Below, piece by piece: positions 1 to 11,664 of a DNA stretch of 64,000 bases (the first letter of the stretch is position 1; each line of letters opens with the position of its first letter). The position numbers and the translations under genes were made by a program. Source of the stretch: Hygrocybe punicea (lineage: Eukaryota; Basidiomycota; Agaricomycetes; Agaricales; Hygrophoraceae); NCBI GenBank assembly GCA_963556145.1, contig OY744462.1, forward strand, positions 3,224,001-3,288,000. Direction: 5' to 3'. A model generated the notes under the pieces. The model was not told the DNA's origin. It did not search any database and saw only the letters and a program-made list of their open reading frames with translations.

Positions 1-736
1 GCCTGCGATGTAAAATTACCGACGGTGAAGGAAACGAAAGAGAAAGAATTTTACTGATTCAGTTTTTCCAGCTCCACTGATTCAATGTTAACAAAGGATC
101 GCCAAAGAAGATCAACAGATCCACCTTTCTCCAGAAACGATAATGGTTTGACCCATGCCTTCTTGTCTCATGGCCGTATACGCGTCTTCCGCTATTGCAA
201 ACAAATGAGGCTCCAGATCACCCCTCCGCCGCCCACTATATGCCTGAATAATTTCGGGACCATAAAGAGTGACGCGTTGGAAGGGATTCACGGCTATGAG
301 AACGATACCGCTGTATGTATAGATGCTGTGTTGGGCATATCGATTTCGAATTGTATGTAGTACTGTGATAAGGAATATGAATTTGGTTGCTTAAACAAAA
401 CTCGAACCACTAACCAGAAGGTTCGTTGAGGTGAGAAAGAGTTGCCAAATCATCGGCAGTTTCCAATAATGGGGGATTTCGCAATGGAGGTAATCCCTCC
501 ACACCAGCCTTGATATCTGTCCCTGTCGTATTAATGGTGATTTCCTGCTAACTATTTAACATGAACCCGGAAGTTCCTCTGAGGTTCGGACTGACCTTGC
601 CTCGTTCGTCTACAAAATCTAGCTTGATGGCATCCGCTGCACCTTTGCTCACAGAGACAACCTCTGCGGGAATCCATGCTTGATCTTTGTCTTCAAACCA
701 CACCCGGGTGCCTTTGTTGTAGATGTTTTCGGCCAT
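1..736 (-). CDS. myo5: Class V myosin heavy chain, 5' part of gene (runs off the window)
   Basis: Actin-based motor for polarised vesicle and organelle transport. Five exons can be read on the minus strand: 736-596, 544-415, 362-125, 76-55 and 2-1. The introns are 48-53 nt with GT..AG ends. Exon 1 starts at the ATG at 734-736 and encodes the SH3-like N-terminal myosin domain (VWFEDKDQAWIPAEVV). Later exons give the start of the motor head: TYSGIVLIAVNPF, then the ATP-binding P-loop GESGAGKTES across the exon 3/4 junction. Splicing keeps the frame throughout and I see no disabling change. The class V assignment comes from the short SH3-like N-terminus followed closely by the head; the lever arm and cargo tail lie outside the window. 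A Copia LTR begins 39 bp upstream of the ATG, so the promoter must be very short, inside the LTR, or displaced. Confidence 0.85.
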
Positions 737-775
737 CGCCCAATGGCACTCGTGGTTTTCAATTACAATGACTTC

Positions 776-1019
776 TGTTGGGAATAGCGGCGGAATAGTC
801 GCGGAAAGGATTAGTAATTCGTATCACGTGACCCCGGAACTCAAACACACCTGTCCGATAAATAATGCTGAAGCGCAGCAGTTATTCTACTTACCACAAG
901 AAACTTCTGGTAGGTTTAGCTAGTAGTATAAAAGCCCTCTCAGAGAGAGGTAAATACAATATAATTCCACATAAATTACTTAGCAGTCAACAACCACTGC
1001 ACTACCATATATTCCAATA
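776..1019 (+). repeat. Copia 5' LTR
   Basis: Begins TGTTGGGAATAG and ends ATTCCAATA, imperfect inverted termini typical of an LTR. A TATA box (TATAAAAG) lies at 927-934. The end is set by the primer-binding site that follows. A second LTR of the same family lies in reverse at 1086-1328, so the two form a palindrome of about 240-bp arms with a 66-bp loop. Confidence 0.8.
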
Positions 1020-1034
1020 GGTTATGAACCCTGA
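1020..1034 (+). other. Copia primer-binding site
   Basis: GGTTATGAACCCTGA directly follows the 5' LTR. Copia elements prime from an internal half of initiator methionine tRNA cut in the anticodon loop, and this sequence has the expected GGTTATG(A/G)(A/G)CCC form. The tRNA itself is not in the window. Confidence 0.65.
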
Positions 1035-1085
1035 ACAGCTGTAACAGAAACATGATCATGCACCTCCGAACATCACACTACCACC

Positions 1086-1328
1086 TATTGGAATATATAG
1101 TTTGCAGTGGTTGTTGACCGCTAAGATATTTTGTGTGGAATGAATTATATTTGCCTCTCTCTGAGAGGGTTTTTATACTACTAGCTAAATCTACTAGAAG
1201 TTTCCTGTGGTGAGTAGAATACATGCTGCACTTCAGCATTATTCATCGGACGGGTGTGTTTGAGTTTCAGGGTCACGTGATACAGATTACTAATCCTTTC
1301 CGCGACTATTCGGCCACTATTCCCAACA
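1086..1328 (-). mobile_element. Solo Copia LTR, reversed, with 5-bp TSD
   Basis: A reverse-oriented relative of the LTR at 776-1019, starting TATTGG and ending CCCAACA. It is flanked by CCACC at 1081-1085 and CCACC at 1329-1333, a 5-bp target duplication. It therefore inserted separately into the untranslated leader of the Copia copy and then lost its internal part by LTR recombination. Confidence 0.75.
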
Positions 1329-1350
1329 CCACCTCATATACTAAGCCGAC

Positions 1351-2435
1351 TATGACAGACGAAGTCACGCACACATTGGGATCATACCGGATTGAGTTAT
1401 TGAAGGGAAACAATTGGATGCTGTGGAAGAGACAGATGTTAGCTGTGCTTTGGAATCTTGGGTTAGAGACATACATCGATGTAGAATCAAAAGCCCCTGC
1501 CCCAGTGGACGCTTCCCATCCAACACCAGCAGAATCCGAGGTGATGAAGAAATGGCGCAGCAGAGATGCCAAGATGAGGACATGGATCAAGCTTGCAATT
1601 GGCGATGCGGAAATGATACGTATCATTGGCGCACACATAGTGAGTGAGATGTGGAAGCAGCTAACCTTGGTAAATGAATCCAGGGGGAAGCTCGGAACAT
1701 TAGCAACATGACATGCATTGCACCAGTCGATTGCCAAAGAAGGATTCAACCTAATCAAGCACATATCGAAGCTCTGGAAACTGCAGGAGGAGCTCCATTT
1801 GATGGGAAGCTTCATTTCTGATGAAAATTTCACGATGATACTTGTATCCTCCTTACCAGAAAGTTGGGACTTGTATACATCAGCGTACTTAGGCTCAAAG
1901 AAGGACAGAATGTCACTGACGTTACACGAACTAGTCATGATCCTATTAGAGGAAGACTGCAGGCACCATGAGCACAGTAGATATCCTAACAATGTCGCTA
2001 TGCATGTGAGGTTCACCAGAAAGCACGACAGAAAGGGTAACAGAAAACAGAAAGTGGCCCATTCCGAGATGGAATGCTTCAACTGCCACAAGAAGGGACA
2101 TATGGCAAAGGACTGCTGGTCTAAAGGTGGTGGAAAGGAAGGGCAAGGGCCAAAAGGGAAAGGAAAGGGCGCTGGAAAGGGTGGAAACCACTGGAACCAA
2201 TCAAATCAAGCTGTGGACAATGTCAATAATATGTTACAGGATGTAGCATACATAGTGAACACAGAAAACGATTCAAACTATGATTGGTTACTGGATTCCA
2301 GAATGACAAGTCACATCAGCAATTCCCGAAATGCATTCATAACGTACAAAACTCTGGATGAAGCTACCATTCAAGGACTAGGAAAGGTAGCTGCTGGAGC
2401 TCTTGGTCGCAGAACCATCATTTTACACTTCACAG
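1351..2435 (+). pseudogene. Copia gag and start of protease (pseudogene)
   Basis: Starts MTDEVTHTLGSYRIELLKG, the usual agaricomycete Copia gag N-terminus, and runs to a stop near 1711. The same protein continues in another reading at 1718. The nucleocapsid CCHC knuckle (CFNCHKKGHMAKDC) lies near 2080-2120. The protease site reads WLLDSRMTSHIS where DSG(A/T) is expected, so the catalytic loop has lost its glycine. The frame is cut at 2435 by N1. Not functional. Confidence 0.8.
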
Positions 2436-3592
2436 TTATGAGTTCTTTTAATTTATTAAAAGACTCGTTCTTTATGAGACCTGGTTCAGTGAGGGTTCGT
2501 AATTAATTAATTAATGAAGTTGATCGTATGTAGGGGACTTTTTTTTTGGGCAAAAGATATGATTCTACTTGTTATACTGAAAAATAACATGTGGTCCAAG
2601 CCATGTGTGGACAAGCTTACATAAGCATCCAAATATGGGTTGCATCAGAAAAGACAAATTACCTTCCAATTATATTCAAAATATTCATACTAGTCTCAAT
2701 TCTTATCAGAATCAGCTGAAAATTGAACTGCTGACTAATATAACCATTTCGGGCAAGGTGTGACAGTCACATGTGACCACTCTAACCATATAAGGCAATT
2801 TCTGATATTGTATAGCAAATTTTTTACTGATCACAATGGTGACAGTCACATGTGACCAGTCTAACCATATAAGGCAATTTACACTATATATGCTAAATTT
2901 TGAGCTGCTCACAGGAGTCATAGTCACATGTGACCACTATTACTATATATGGAAATATCAGCCATATAAGCAGAAATGAGCTTAACTCAGATAATATACT
3001 GATATTTTTACTCAAAACATAAAATTCAATGTGACATTGCTGTATATATATATTATCTTATATGCTAATTATATATTTCAAGCAAAATTACGGTTTTCAT
3101 AATAATCATACAAACAAAAGTTCAATAAAAGAAAAAAGACTTTGTTCATGCCATATGTAACATTAGCCCAATCACCAAGCACAGCTGTCTTCATGTTGTC
3201 ATCTGTTGTACAACATACAAGGTCCTGGAGAAGGTACGTCAATTATTATCATAATGTTTAGGAGACAGTTGTATTTGACAGTTAACCTATTGCTTCCTCA
3301 ACATTTCTTTTATGGCTGAAAATATTATATAATGATACAACACAGAAGACATGACAGTAAGAGAGGAGGTTGATGAACACTCAAGACACTCTATGTAGTT
3401 TTATTTTTTTTACTTTTCATGTCACTGAGGTGAGAGATGAGCTTATTAGAACAATTGGCAGTATACAACATATGCTATATATCTTATACCATATGTAACA
3501 TGCTTTGTGCAATTGTTTACTTCATCATAGAAGTAGAGAGGGGAAAAAAAGAACTCGTTCATGCCATGCGCAGCACTGGCCCACTAAACAAG
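2436..3592 (+). mobile_element. Non-autonomous Helitron2-type element N1
   Basis: 1157 bp without coding capacity. The 5' end is TTATGAGTTCTTTTAATTTA and can fold back on itself. It is followed by a TTAA-rich microsatellite. The 3' end has AAAGAACTCGT, the inverse of the usual 5' end, then a hairpin (GCCATGCGCAGCACTGGC) and the terminus CCCACTAAACAAG. There is no target duplication; the next base is T, as in all seven complete copies here. An internal, decayed 3' end (TTCATGCCATATGTAACATT) finishes near 3179. Three GTCACATGTGAC palindromes lie at about 2766-2930. It interrupts the Copia protease. Confidence 0.8.
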
Positions 3593-4470
3593 TGGATGGA
3601 AAGGATGTATAGCATCAGCTACAAGACGTACTACATGTACTGGAGTCACAGAACTCACTACTATCACTGAGCTGATTTGATGAAAGTCGCAGATGGGTTA
3701 ACTTCCGCAATGGAATATGCAGGCTCTATATGATGGTGAATAAACTTGGCAGAACAGGCCAGAAAGATGAACGACTATACCATCTGAATGCCTTAGTGCA
3801 ATCCCACACACCAGAAAAGGCAAATGTAGCCACACCGAAGAAAATGTCTTGGGATGAATGGCACCACCTATATGGACACATTGGAATGAGTGGACTCAAG
3901 ACCCTGCAGAACAAGGGGTGAGTCATGGGTCTAGAAATCAATGAAGGGAGTGTCCATTCCCAAACCTGTGAGGCTTGCATTCAGGCGAAGCAAGCCATCC
4001 AGCCATTTCTGAAAGAGGCTGATGGACGATCAAAAGTCGCCAGAGAGCAGACTTTGAGCGATGTCTGGGGCCCAGCATGCATAGAGTCTATTGGAGGATC
4101 GAGATACTATATCTCATTCACGGACGACATGGCATGCACCATAACCTCTTTATTCATGAAACAGAAAAGCCAGGCGATGGAACGCATCAAGGCTTATGTT
4201 AACATGATCAAGAAGAAGTTCGATCGAAACCCTGAATATTTGTGCTTCAATAATGGAAAGGAAGTCATGAGATGGGCAGCGGAGAAGGGAATTGTCATTG
4301 AAACAATGGCCCCTTACTCACCCTCACAACACGGAACAGCGGAAAGATTTAATCACACATTACTGGAGTTAGCCCGCATGATGTTGATCACTAAAAACCT
4401 GCCCGCATTCCTTTGGCTGGAAGCCGTTGCACATGCGGCATACATTTGAAACCGATCCCCCACCAAGGCT
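3593..4470 (+). pseudogene. Copia integrase region (pseudogene)
   Basis: Downstream of N1 the Copia polyprotein resumes. The zinc-binding HHCC part is seen as HHLYGHIG (near 3860) and CEACIQAKQA (near 3975). The core follows, with YYISFTDDMA, then FNNGKEVM and PSQHGTAERFNHTLLELARM at 4310-4380, around the DD35E catalytic positions. DNGGEF-type sequence has become FNNGKEV, so the second aspartate is lost. A stop lies at 3919-3921 and another at 4447-4449. Confidence 0.8.
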
Positions 4471-5706
4471 CTAGATGGAATGACTCCGCATGAAGCCTGG
4501 ACTGGCAAGAAGCCAGACGTATTGCATTTCCGGGAGTTCGGATGCGATGTTTGGGTCTTATATCAAGGTGGAAAGAGATTGAAGCTGGCGCTGTGATCTG
4601 CTAAGATGAAGTTCATAGGATTTGTGGAGTCGCAGATATGCGTTCTTGAGTGCAATGCAGCAGGATAGCAGTCTCACCGACAAGGACCCATGGGATTTGA
4701 AGGAAGCCAGGGAAGCCATGGATTGGGAGAACTGGAAGATAGTGATGAAAGAAGAATTCGATCAGCTACAATAAATGAGCATTTGAAAACTCGTAGACTT
4801 ACCAGAGGGGCAGGAAGCCATCAGAAGCAAGTGGGTTTTCCACCAGAAACGCGACAAGATGGGTGCAATCACTAGGCAAAAGGCCCAATTAGTAGCCCAG
4901 GGTTTTTCACAGAAGCCTGGAGTGGATTTTAGTGAAACCGGAACATTTGCTCCTGTGATGCGGTTCGAGACATTACGGATGTTGCTTGCATATTCCGCAG
5001 TTAGGGATTGGGATATTCAGCAGATGGATATCAAAGGCACATACCTTAATGGATGGGTGAAGGAGGAGCTGTACATGAAACAGCCGGTGGAATTTGAGGA
5101 TGGAACTGGATGGGTTTGCCACCTCATATGCCCTGTATATGGTCTCAGGCAAGCCAGAAATGTATGGAATATGGATTTCGATAACACGATGAAAGAATTT
5201 CATTCTACGAGATTGCAGACTGACTACTGCACATACTATTATTGGGAAGGAGAAAACTTCTCCATCATACTCATATGGGTTGATGACCTTATGGCTTATG
5301 CAAATAAATGAGCAATGAATCAGCGGATAATCAACCAGCTGAAAGAAAACTACATGGTAATGGTCATCGGAAAGCCAACATTACTGCTTGGAATCCATAT
5401 CAAACAAGACCGCCAACAACAGAAAGTCACCCTATCACAAAGCTGTTATATCTGGAAGATACTTGCAAAGGCCAGAATGAAGGATGCAAAACCAGTATCA
5501 ACCCTGATGGATCAGAAAGTGATCCTACGAATAAACAAAACCGCAACCGACAAGAGCGAGCAGAAATGCACCTCGATCGAGTACATGACATGAGTTGGAG
5601 AGCTCTTGTATGCTGGGCACACAACAAGACCTGATATCATGTATGCAACTGTAACTGTTGTGCAATTCACATGGAACCTGAGTCTGGAACACTGGACAGC
5701 TGTTAC
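4471..5706 (+). pseudogene. Copia reverse transcriptase and RNase H, 3'-truncated (pseudogene)
   Basis: The RT core is readable at 4859-5311: QGFSQKPGVDFSETFAPV-type motif (with an extra GT), then QMDIKGTYLNG, LRQARNVW and the catalytic IWVDDLMAYANK. Copia normally has YVDDL; here the tyrosine is tryptophan. RNase H-region sequence (TRPDIMYATVTVVQFTWNL) continues to about 5706 and then stops matching. Several frame changes occur (4688-4860, 5308-5315, 5593-5606). Confidence 0.75.
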
Positions 5707-6429
5707 ATTTTACAACTCCGCAACTCCGATTCCAACTCCGTTGCCCACCATGACGATTCCACTTTACCACACCTTTCTTTTGCGTTCCCCTTTGCCTTTT
5801 GTCTTCTTTTGGACATTGTTGTTTATTCTTGTTCTTGTTCCCTTTTTATCCTTGCTTCTAGAACAATCCAGACCAACCATGGACATATCCCATGTGACCT
5901 TGCTGTACCCTAATAGTCTCCTTGCTGATGGACATCATCGCTATTGTCTTTTTCCTCGCCCTGACATATTGTTTACTTCATCCCATGACAAACCGATACA
6001 CAATGGCTGTACTCCCAACACAGCTAATTACCGTAATAATCATTGGCAGCATTGCCATCACTTTCCCTATCGGTTTTTACCTTGTTATGATCTATCTTTG
6101 GCATCGGCACCGAAACCCTTCTGCCATTGATACTTCTGAATTCCACCTTGACAATATCTCACCATGTAATTGACAATTGCCATACCTGGATATTTGGTTT
6201 CCACTTTCGTATTCCGTGCCTACCATTATCCTACTGACGATCCGACGATTGTGCACTCTGAACAATTCTCAATCACCCAACATGTCACTGTTCCCTCCAA
6301 TCCGACCATCGCTGAAGCACATACCTTCAGACTTCGACCACAGACCATACAACTTCTCAAACAGTGAACCAACCCCTATCACACCTTGCATCGGATTTTT
6401 TATCAGTAACATTGGGAGAGCCCATGAGC
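5707..6429. other. Unclassified, pyrimidine-rich, possible LTR-retroelement remnant
   Basis: Begins with repeated AACTCCG blocks and long pyrimidine runs, which resembles the composition of the Gypsy LTRs elsewhere in the window, but I cannot align it to them or find paired termini. The open frames here are low in complexity and not convincing as genes. Confidence 0.25.
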
Positions 6430-6880
6430 TAAACCTCCAATCTCAGTGGATGGGCCAGGATAGGCTGGGATATTATCCAGACCTATAGGGTTGGATCGGC
6501 CAAGATGAGCTGAGATATTTCTTTCCCTTGTTATTGAATGGGCCCATAAAGGTAGAAATAAGGATTTCCCACTAGAATTGAATGGGCCGAGATGGGTGGG
6601 ATATTTGTTCCCCACCGACATTGGATGGGCTGAGAAGGGGTTGGATATTTATTCCCCACTGGCATTGGACGGGCCGAGCTGGGTGTGATATTTATTCCCC
6701 ACTTGTATTTGATCCCACCCATCTCGTTATCCAACCCATCTTGGACAAGCGGGCTATTTATGACACACTATGACAACATCAGCAGGATATTGGGTTCCCA
6801 TTTCCATTGGATTGGCTGACATGGGGGCACCAATCAAGTTAGCCCGTCTACCATGGGTTGGATATTTATTTCCCAACAAT
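6430..6880. repeat. Degenerate minisatellite, about 45-65 bp unit
   Basis: Repeats of the form GGGCCGAGATGGGT, then GGATATTTATTCCCCAC, then a G/C-ACATTGGAT block recur from about 6440 to 6875, at least seven times with drift. Weak open frames on both strands are by-products of the repeat. No gene is visible from 6880 to 7229 either. Confidence 0.65.
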
Positions 6881-7229
6881 ATCAGATGTGCCTCATTGGA
6901 CATGATGTTCATATGCAATGAGCATTAAACAAGACCAATATTTGACTCCAAAAGAAATTTGCCTGTTACTATTCAACAACATCCACGGGAAAACCTTTCT
7001 TCACCGCTTCTGCAAATCTTTTCCACATTAGAACTTGCTTCTCAGCATATGCATGATGTCCCCTTCCCTGCCTTGAAGACTGCAGTGCTCATCTTGCTCT
7101 TTCCTGCCACAGTCATTGTTGAAACCTATACCATCTTATGGTAAACTCCATCTCTGCCAACACCGTTGTTTCCATCTTTCCCTGCTCTCTCTTCTCTAGC
7201 CTTCGCTCTCAACCAGTTCACTCTGTAAA

Positions 7230-8870
7230 CTACTGCAACTTCAATGGTATATTGTGGTAGATCTCATTTGAAAACTCACATTCTGACATCCAGTTGTACT
7301 CCTGTTCCTTGTTCTGGTCACCCATTCTCCAAAACCATGCCAATGCATCAATCTTTTGCCCAAACCTGTTTTCTTCCACAACATCTCCACTAAGCTTCAA
7401 ATCCTCTCTACGAATTTCTTGGTAATGTGCCAATGTTTCATTGTCCGCACCCAGGTTTACCAATGCCCTATGAGCTCGACCATAAGACCTCACACATTCA
7501 CGCAAAGCCACATCTGCATGACGAATGGCTCCCCAAGTCTGTGTCTTGGCCTTTTGTCCTTTGGCCTTCCTAATCCTTGTTCGATAAAGCAATGCTTTAT
7601 GTCCCAGAGTGAAACGTATTTTCTCCAGGGACTCGTTAGCTTGTCCTTTTCGAAGCTCCATTTCTTGTGAAGCCATTTCAATCCATCCCACTCTTTTACA
7701 TGCCTCCTTTCCTATTGTAGAAGGCAAACTGATATGAGTGTTTTCTGCTAGGATAGGATCACAATCTTCTTCATCATCTGTTCCTTCCTCATCTGATGCA
7801 GAATCTTGTGAATCATCGGACATGCCAACATCATCCGAGGATGTTTTATTCTTTTCCTCCCAATCCTCTTCCTCCACATCATGCCCATTGAGTAGAAAGG
7901 TTGTCTTCCTCTGGAAGGCATCAATCCTGCTTTGTAACCGTTTTTGTCGATCCATAATCTTGTTTTGTTCTGCAATGGAAATGGCTTTTTTAAGCTTTCG
8001 CATATCATGAGTGAGATTGTCCCTTCAATACAGAATTGTGAACAGGAAAGTGATGATATAATGTGAGGAACATACTGAGCTGGTTCAATATTTAGCCCAG
8101 ACACTAACCAGGCCACTGCATCGGAATCTCCTGCTTCCCCCTTGGCGTTCCTCCCCAATTTTAGACGTATTTCCACCATAGTTGGTGCTACAAACTGTTC
8201 ATTCATCACTACTATTGGGAGGAAATATCACTGACCTTGCTTCAAAGCAACTTGATAAATTTTCAGTGCATCCCCATGCTGTGATTCAGCGAAAGTTTGG
8301 CTTTCACTCCACTTTTTCACCAATGCAGGATCCAATGAACTTGACAAATCTTGATATGCCTCCTTGCTTTCTCGTTTGACCCTGATGGCTGTTTTATGTT
8401 TTGCTATCAACATTTTTACTGTTCAGAGGATGAGTATCAAACCAGGAGAAAGATGATGGTTGTTGCATACTCATTCCAACCAACTTTTTCCAGTTTGAAT
8501 GTCTCATCATGTCATCCAAAATCTCCCGCCAGTGAGCCTTGGTCATGTTCTTTGTGATGCATGAGATGATCGCCCACAGAGTTTCCATCTGTTCTCCATC
8601 CAGCTGCCCAGCACCACAGATAAAGTTGGGTGAGAATTTTGGAAAGCAGTCATCCTTGTGAGCATTTAAATGGAATTTTCCGATACCAAAGATCAATTCC
8701 ATGGTAGGTGCATCCAAAAAACTACTCTGCTTCACATGTCTACCAAAATTCACCACCCACTCACATATCACATCATAGAACAAGAGAGCTTGCCGCATGC
8801 CTTCGGTGTTGTACTTGAGGGCTTCACATACCGAGTAGTCTATGTTCATTTGCCTGACGAGGATTTCAGG
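7230..8870 (-). pseudogene. KDZ transposase, C-terminal half (pseudogene)
   Basis: Kyakuja-Dileera-Zisupton DNA transposase as found in many agaricomycetes. Reading down the minus strand from 8849: LLFYDVICEWVVNFGRHV with a conserved aspartate, then FGIGKFHLNAHKDDCFPKF, GAGQLDGEQMETLWA with a conserved glutamate, and HWREILDDMMRHSNWKKL. After frame changes near 8400, 8220 and 8005 the C-terminal helical part continues (SESQTFAESQHGDALKIYQV; VEIRLKLGRNAKGEAGDSDA; DRQKRLQSRIDAFQRKTTFL). An acidic stretch (residues DDEEDCD) precedes the conserved tail, and the frame ends at a stop at 7230-7232. The N-terminal half, including the first catalytic aspartate region and the cysteine cluster usually present, is missing upstream of about 8870. 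Confidence 0.8.
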
Positions 8871-9422
8871 TCATGTCAAGGACATTCTGACCTAACATTG
8901 TTACCTTTCACCCTTCTGAAAATCCACCATGCTGTGCGGAACAAAGCATCCATGCCTCACACAGGCACAAGCACCAACCCCTGTGGATTCTAGGTTCTTA
9001 TTGTTTGCATTGCTCTGGGTGACTGCTCTGTGCTTGGAACATGATGATTTCTAATGCAAGTTTGAGTTTGGAACCTAAGACCACACAACAAATGAATTTT
9101 GCACCTGTTTGACCTCACTACCGCCACCTTTGATGACACTACAGGAACTTGGGTTGGCAACAACCAGAGATTCTGCAGTGTCATTGGCATAACTGGTATG
9201 TGATTTTCTTGGGATTTGTTGCTCATGTCCATTTAGTTCACAGGTCTACTTTATTTACTGGGTATGTTCCTTTTTCTGCAGTTAGGTATTGCCTTGGTCA
9301 TATTTGCATCCAGGTAAGCAATTTATATCGCCTGATTACTAACAGTACTCTTTTCAAGGTTTACTTTGCAGAATATTGTAGCATCTTAGCATGCCCAACT
9401 ATTGGTGGCTGGTCCTCAGCAA
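8871..9422 (+). other. Exon-like fragments of an unrecognised gene, left flank of Helitron A
   Basis: A plus-strand frame near 9103-9195 reads TFDDTTGTWVGNNQRFCS and ends at a good donor (GTATGT). Intron-like boundaries follow, with CAG at about 9240 and GTAAGC at about 9313. Sequence directly left of the Helitron joins sequence directly right of it (22086 onward) once the element is removed, so 22086-22257 is the other half of the same target. I do not recognise a product; it may be a broken gene. Confidence 0.3.
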
Positions 9423-9881
9423 CTTGTTTAGTGGGCCAGTGCTGCGCATGGCATGAACGAGTTCTTTTTTCCCCCTCCTCATTTCTTTATTGAATTAAGA
9501 AATAAGATTCAATTGCATAAAGCATGTTACATATGGCATCAGATACATAGCATGTGTTGCATATTGCATATTATTCTAATAAGCCCACCTCCCACCTCTG
9601 CAACATAGAAATTAGCATAAAATAAATCTACATAGAGTGTCTTGATTCTTCATCAACCTCCTCTCTACCTGCCATCTCCCCTGTGTTGCACCATCATGCA
9701 ACACTCTCAGCCATAAAGCAATTGCTCAGGGAGCAACAGGTCAACTGCCAAACACAACTGCCCCCCAAACAGTGTGCTGACAATTAACTCACATTTGCTC
9801 AACCCTACTTCTCCACAACCTTGAATGTTGCACAACAGATGAACACATGAAGACAGCCATGCTTGACCTCAAGGAGGATGC

Positions 9882-10464
9882 TCAAAGACTCTGAGCATAA
9901 ATAGCTAGTACAAGGTTTCTCTTTTTACAGTGTCTGATATCATGGTCTGAAAGTTGTGTAAGGTCAGTGTCTCTGGAACAAGAGTTGCCTGTAATTATTC
10001 CATCATGATACCATACTTGTTTCTGTGCAGTAATAATACGTGAGGTGAAATGATATTGACCATGATATACAATGCCTCTAAGTTCTAATGTCTTTGTGCA
10101 AGTCTCTGAAATAAATTCTAATCTATGACTGGTTTCAATGTTTTTAAATGGATACTCCAGAATAAGAATGTGTGGTGCTTCATTATAAAATACAAGTTGA
10201 GTCATTCTGCTGTTGCAATCAGGACATCTTCTATTGGTTTTCTGTGACAAGGTATCAACCCACGTCATGGTAGACTGTTTAATGGTGTCATCAGCATGTA
10301 ACACATAGCCTAGTCTGTCATCAATGGGTTCTTCTGCAAAGTCACATTGAGAACATTCATGTTGAGAAGAGGCTACAATGTCATTGACTTTAAACAACTC
10401 TATGGCCAGATTGGCAACACTGATGCCCATTGTTCCTCTAGGAAAGTCTGTAGGATTCATGTTA
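9882..10464 (-). pseudogene. Helitron A protein, C-terminal cysteine-protease-like domain
   Basis: Continues after N2; removing N2 restores the frame exactly (..ACT ACA CTG CAT AAC ATG AAT..). The domain has two CxxC pairs (CSQC near 10350 and CPDC near 10220). It ends with LRGIVYHGQYHF followed by VWYHDG, which looks like the His box of ubiquitin-specific/USPL1-like proteases (clan CA). The stop is at 9882-9884. Together with SCAYDS upstream this gives a Cys...His arrangement. The protease call is inferred from motif order only. Confidence 0.6.
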
Positions 10465-11664
10465 TTACGAGTTCTTTTAATTTATTAAAGGACTCGTTCT
10501 TTATCAGACCTGGTTCAGTGAGGGTTCGTAATTAATTAATTAATTAATTGATTAATTGATTGATTAATTAATTAATTGATTAATTGATTGATTAATTAAT
10601 TGATTAATTGATTGATTAATTAATTAATGAAGTTGATCGTATGTAGGGGACTTTTTTTTGGGGCAAAAGATATGATTCTACTTGTTATACTGAAAAATAA
10701 CATGTGGTCCAAGCCATGTGTGGACAAGCTTACATAAGCATCCAAATATGGGTTGCCTCAGAAAAGACACATTACCTTCAAATTATATTCAAAATATTCA
10801 TACTGACTTCAATTCTTATCAGAAACAGTTGAAAATTGAACTGCTGACTAATATAACCATTTTGGGCAAAGTTTGACAGTCACATGTGACCAATCTAACC
10901 ATATAAGGCAATTTCTGATATTGTATAGCAAATTTTTTACTGATCACAATGGTAATAGTCACATGTGACCAGTCTAACCATATAAGGCAATTTTACACTA
11001 TATATGCGAAATTTTGAGCTGATCACAGGAGTTATAGTCACATGTGACCATTATTACTATATATGAAAATATCAGCTATATAAGCAGAAATGAGCTTAAC
11101 TCAGATAATATACTGATATTTTTACTTAAAACATAAAATTCAATGTGATATTGCTGTATATATACATTATCTTATATGCTAATTATATATTTTAAATAAA
11201 ATTATGGTGTTCATAATAATCATACAAACAAAAATCCAATAAAAGAAAAAAGACTTTGTTCATGTCATATGTAACATTAGCCCAATCACCAAGCACAGCT
11301 GTATTCATAAGTCAATTATTATCATAATGTTTAGGAGACAGTTGTATTTGACAGTTGACCTATTGCTTCCTCAACATTTCTTTTATGGCTGAGAATATTA
11401 TATAATGATACAACACAGAAGACATGACAGTAAGAGAGGAGGTTGATGAACACTCAAGACACTTTATGTAGTTTATTTTTTCTACTTTTCATATTGCTGA
11501 GGTGAGAGATGGGCTTATTAGAACAATTGGCAGTATACAAAATATGATATATATCTTATACCATATGTAACATGCTTTATGCAATTATTTACTTCATCAT
11601 GGAAGTGGAGAGGAGAAAAAAAGAACTCGTTCATGCCATGCGCAGCACTGGCCCACTAAACAAG
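10465..11664 (+). mobile_element. Non-autonomous Helitron2-type element N2
   Basis: 1200 bp, same ends as N1 (TTACGAGTTCTTTT ... CCCACTAAACAAG). A long TTAA/TTGATTAA microsatellite occupies about 10530-10627. The internal decayed 3' end finishes near 11293. Three GTCACATGTGAC copies lie at about 10880-11050. It is inserted in the C-terminal domain of Helitron A, in opposite orientation to it, without target duplication. Confidence 0.85.

Larger units (their letters stand above)
776..5706 (+). mobile_element. Ty1/Copia retrotransposon, decayed and 3'-truncated
   Basis: Gene order is 5' LTR, primer-binding site, gag with a zinc knuckle, protease, integrase, reverse transcriptase, RNase H, which is the Copia order. 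Two insertions interrupt it: a reversed solo LTR at 1086-1328 and Helitron-like N1 at 2436-3592. The reading frame has several stops and frameshifts. Homology stops within RNase H near 5706 and no 3' LTR is visible, so the 3' end is missing. Confidence 0.85.

Noticed and set aside
774..1331. A fold-back DNA transposon made of two 245-bp inverted arms
   Set aside because: The arms have LTR-like ends, a TATA box and an adjacent Copia PBS, and the right arm alone has its own 5-bp duplication, so LTR plus reversed solo LTR explains it better.
1306..2091. 261-codon minus-strand frame across the Copia gag
   Set aside because: Shadow of the gag frame on the other strand; gag on the plus strand carries the recognisable zinc knuckle.
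10530..10627. Possible telomere-like or CRISPR-like short repeats
   Set aside because: Simple TTAA/TTGATTAA microsatellite that varies in length between N elements; no spacers and no telomeric motif.
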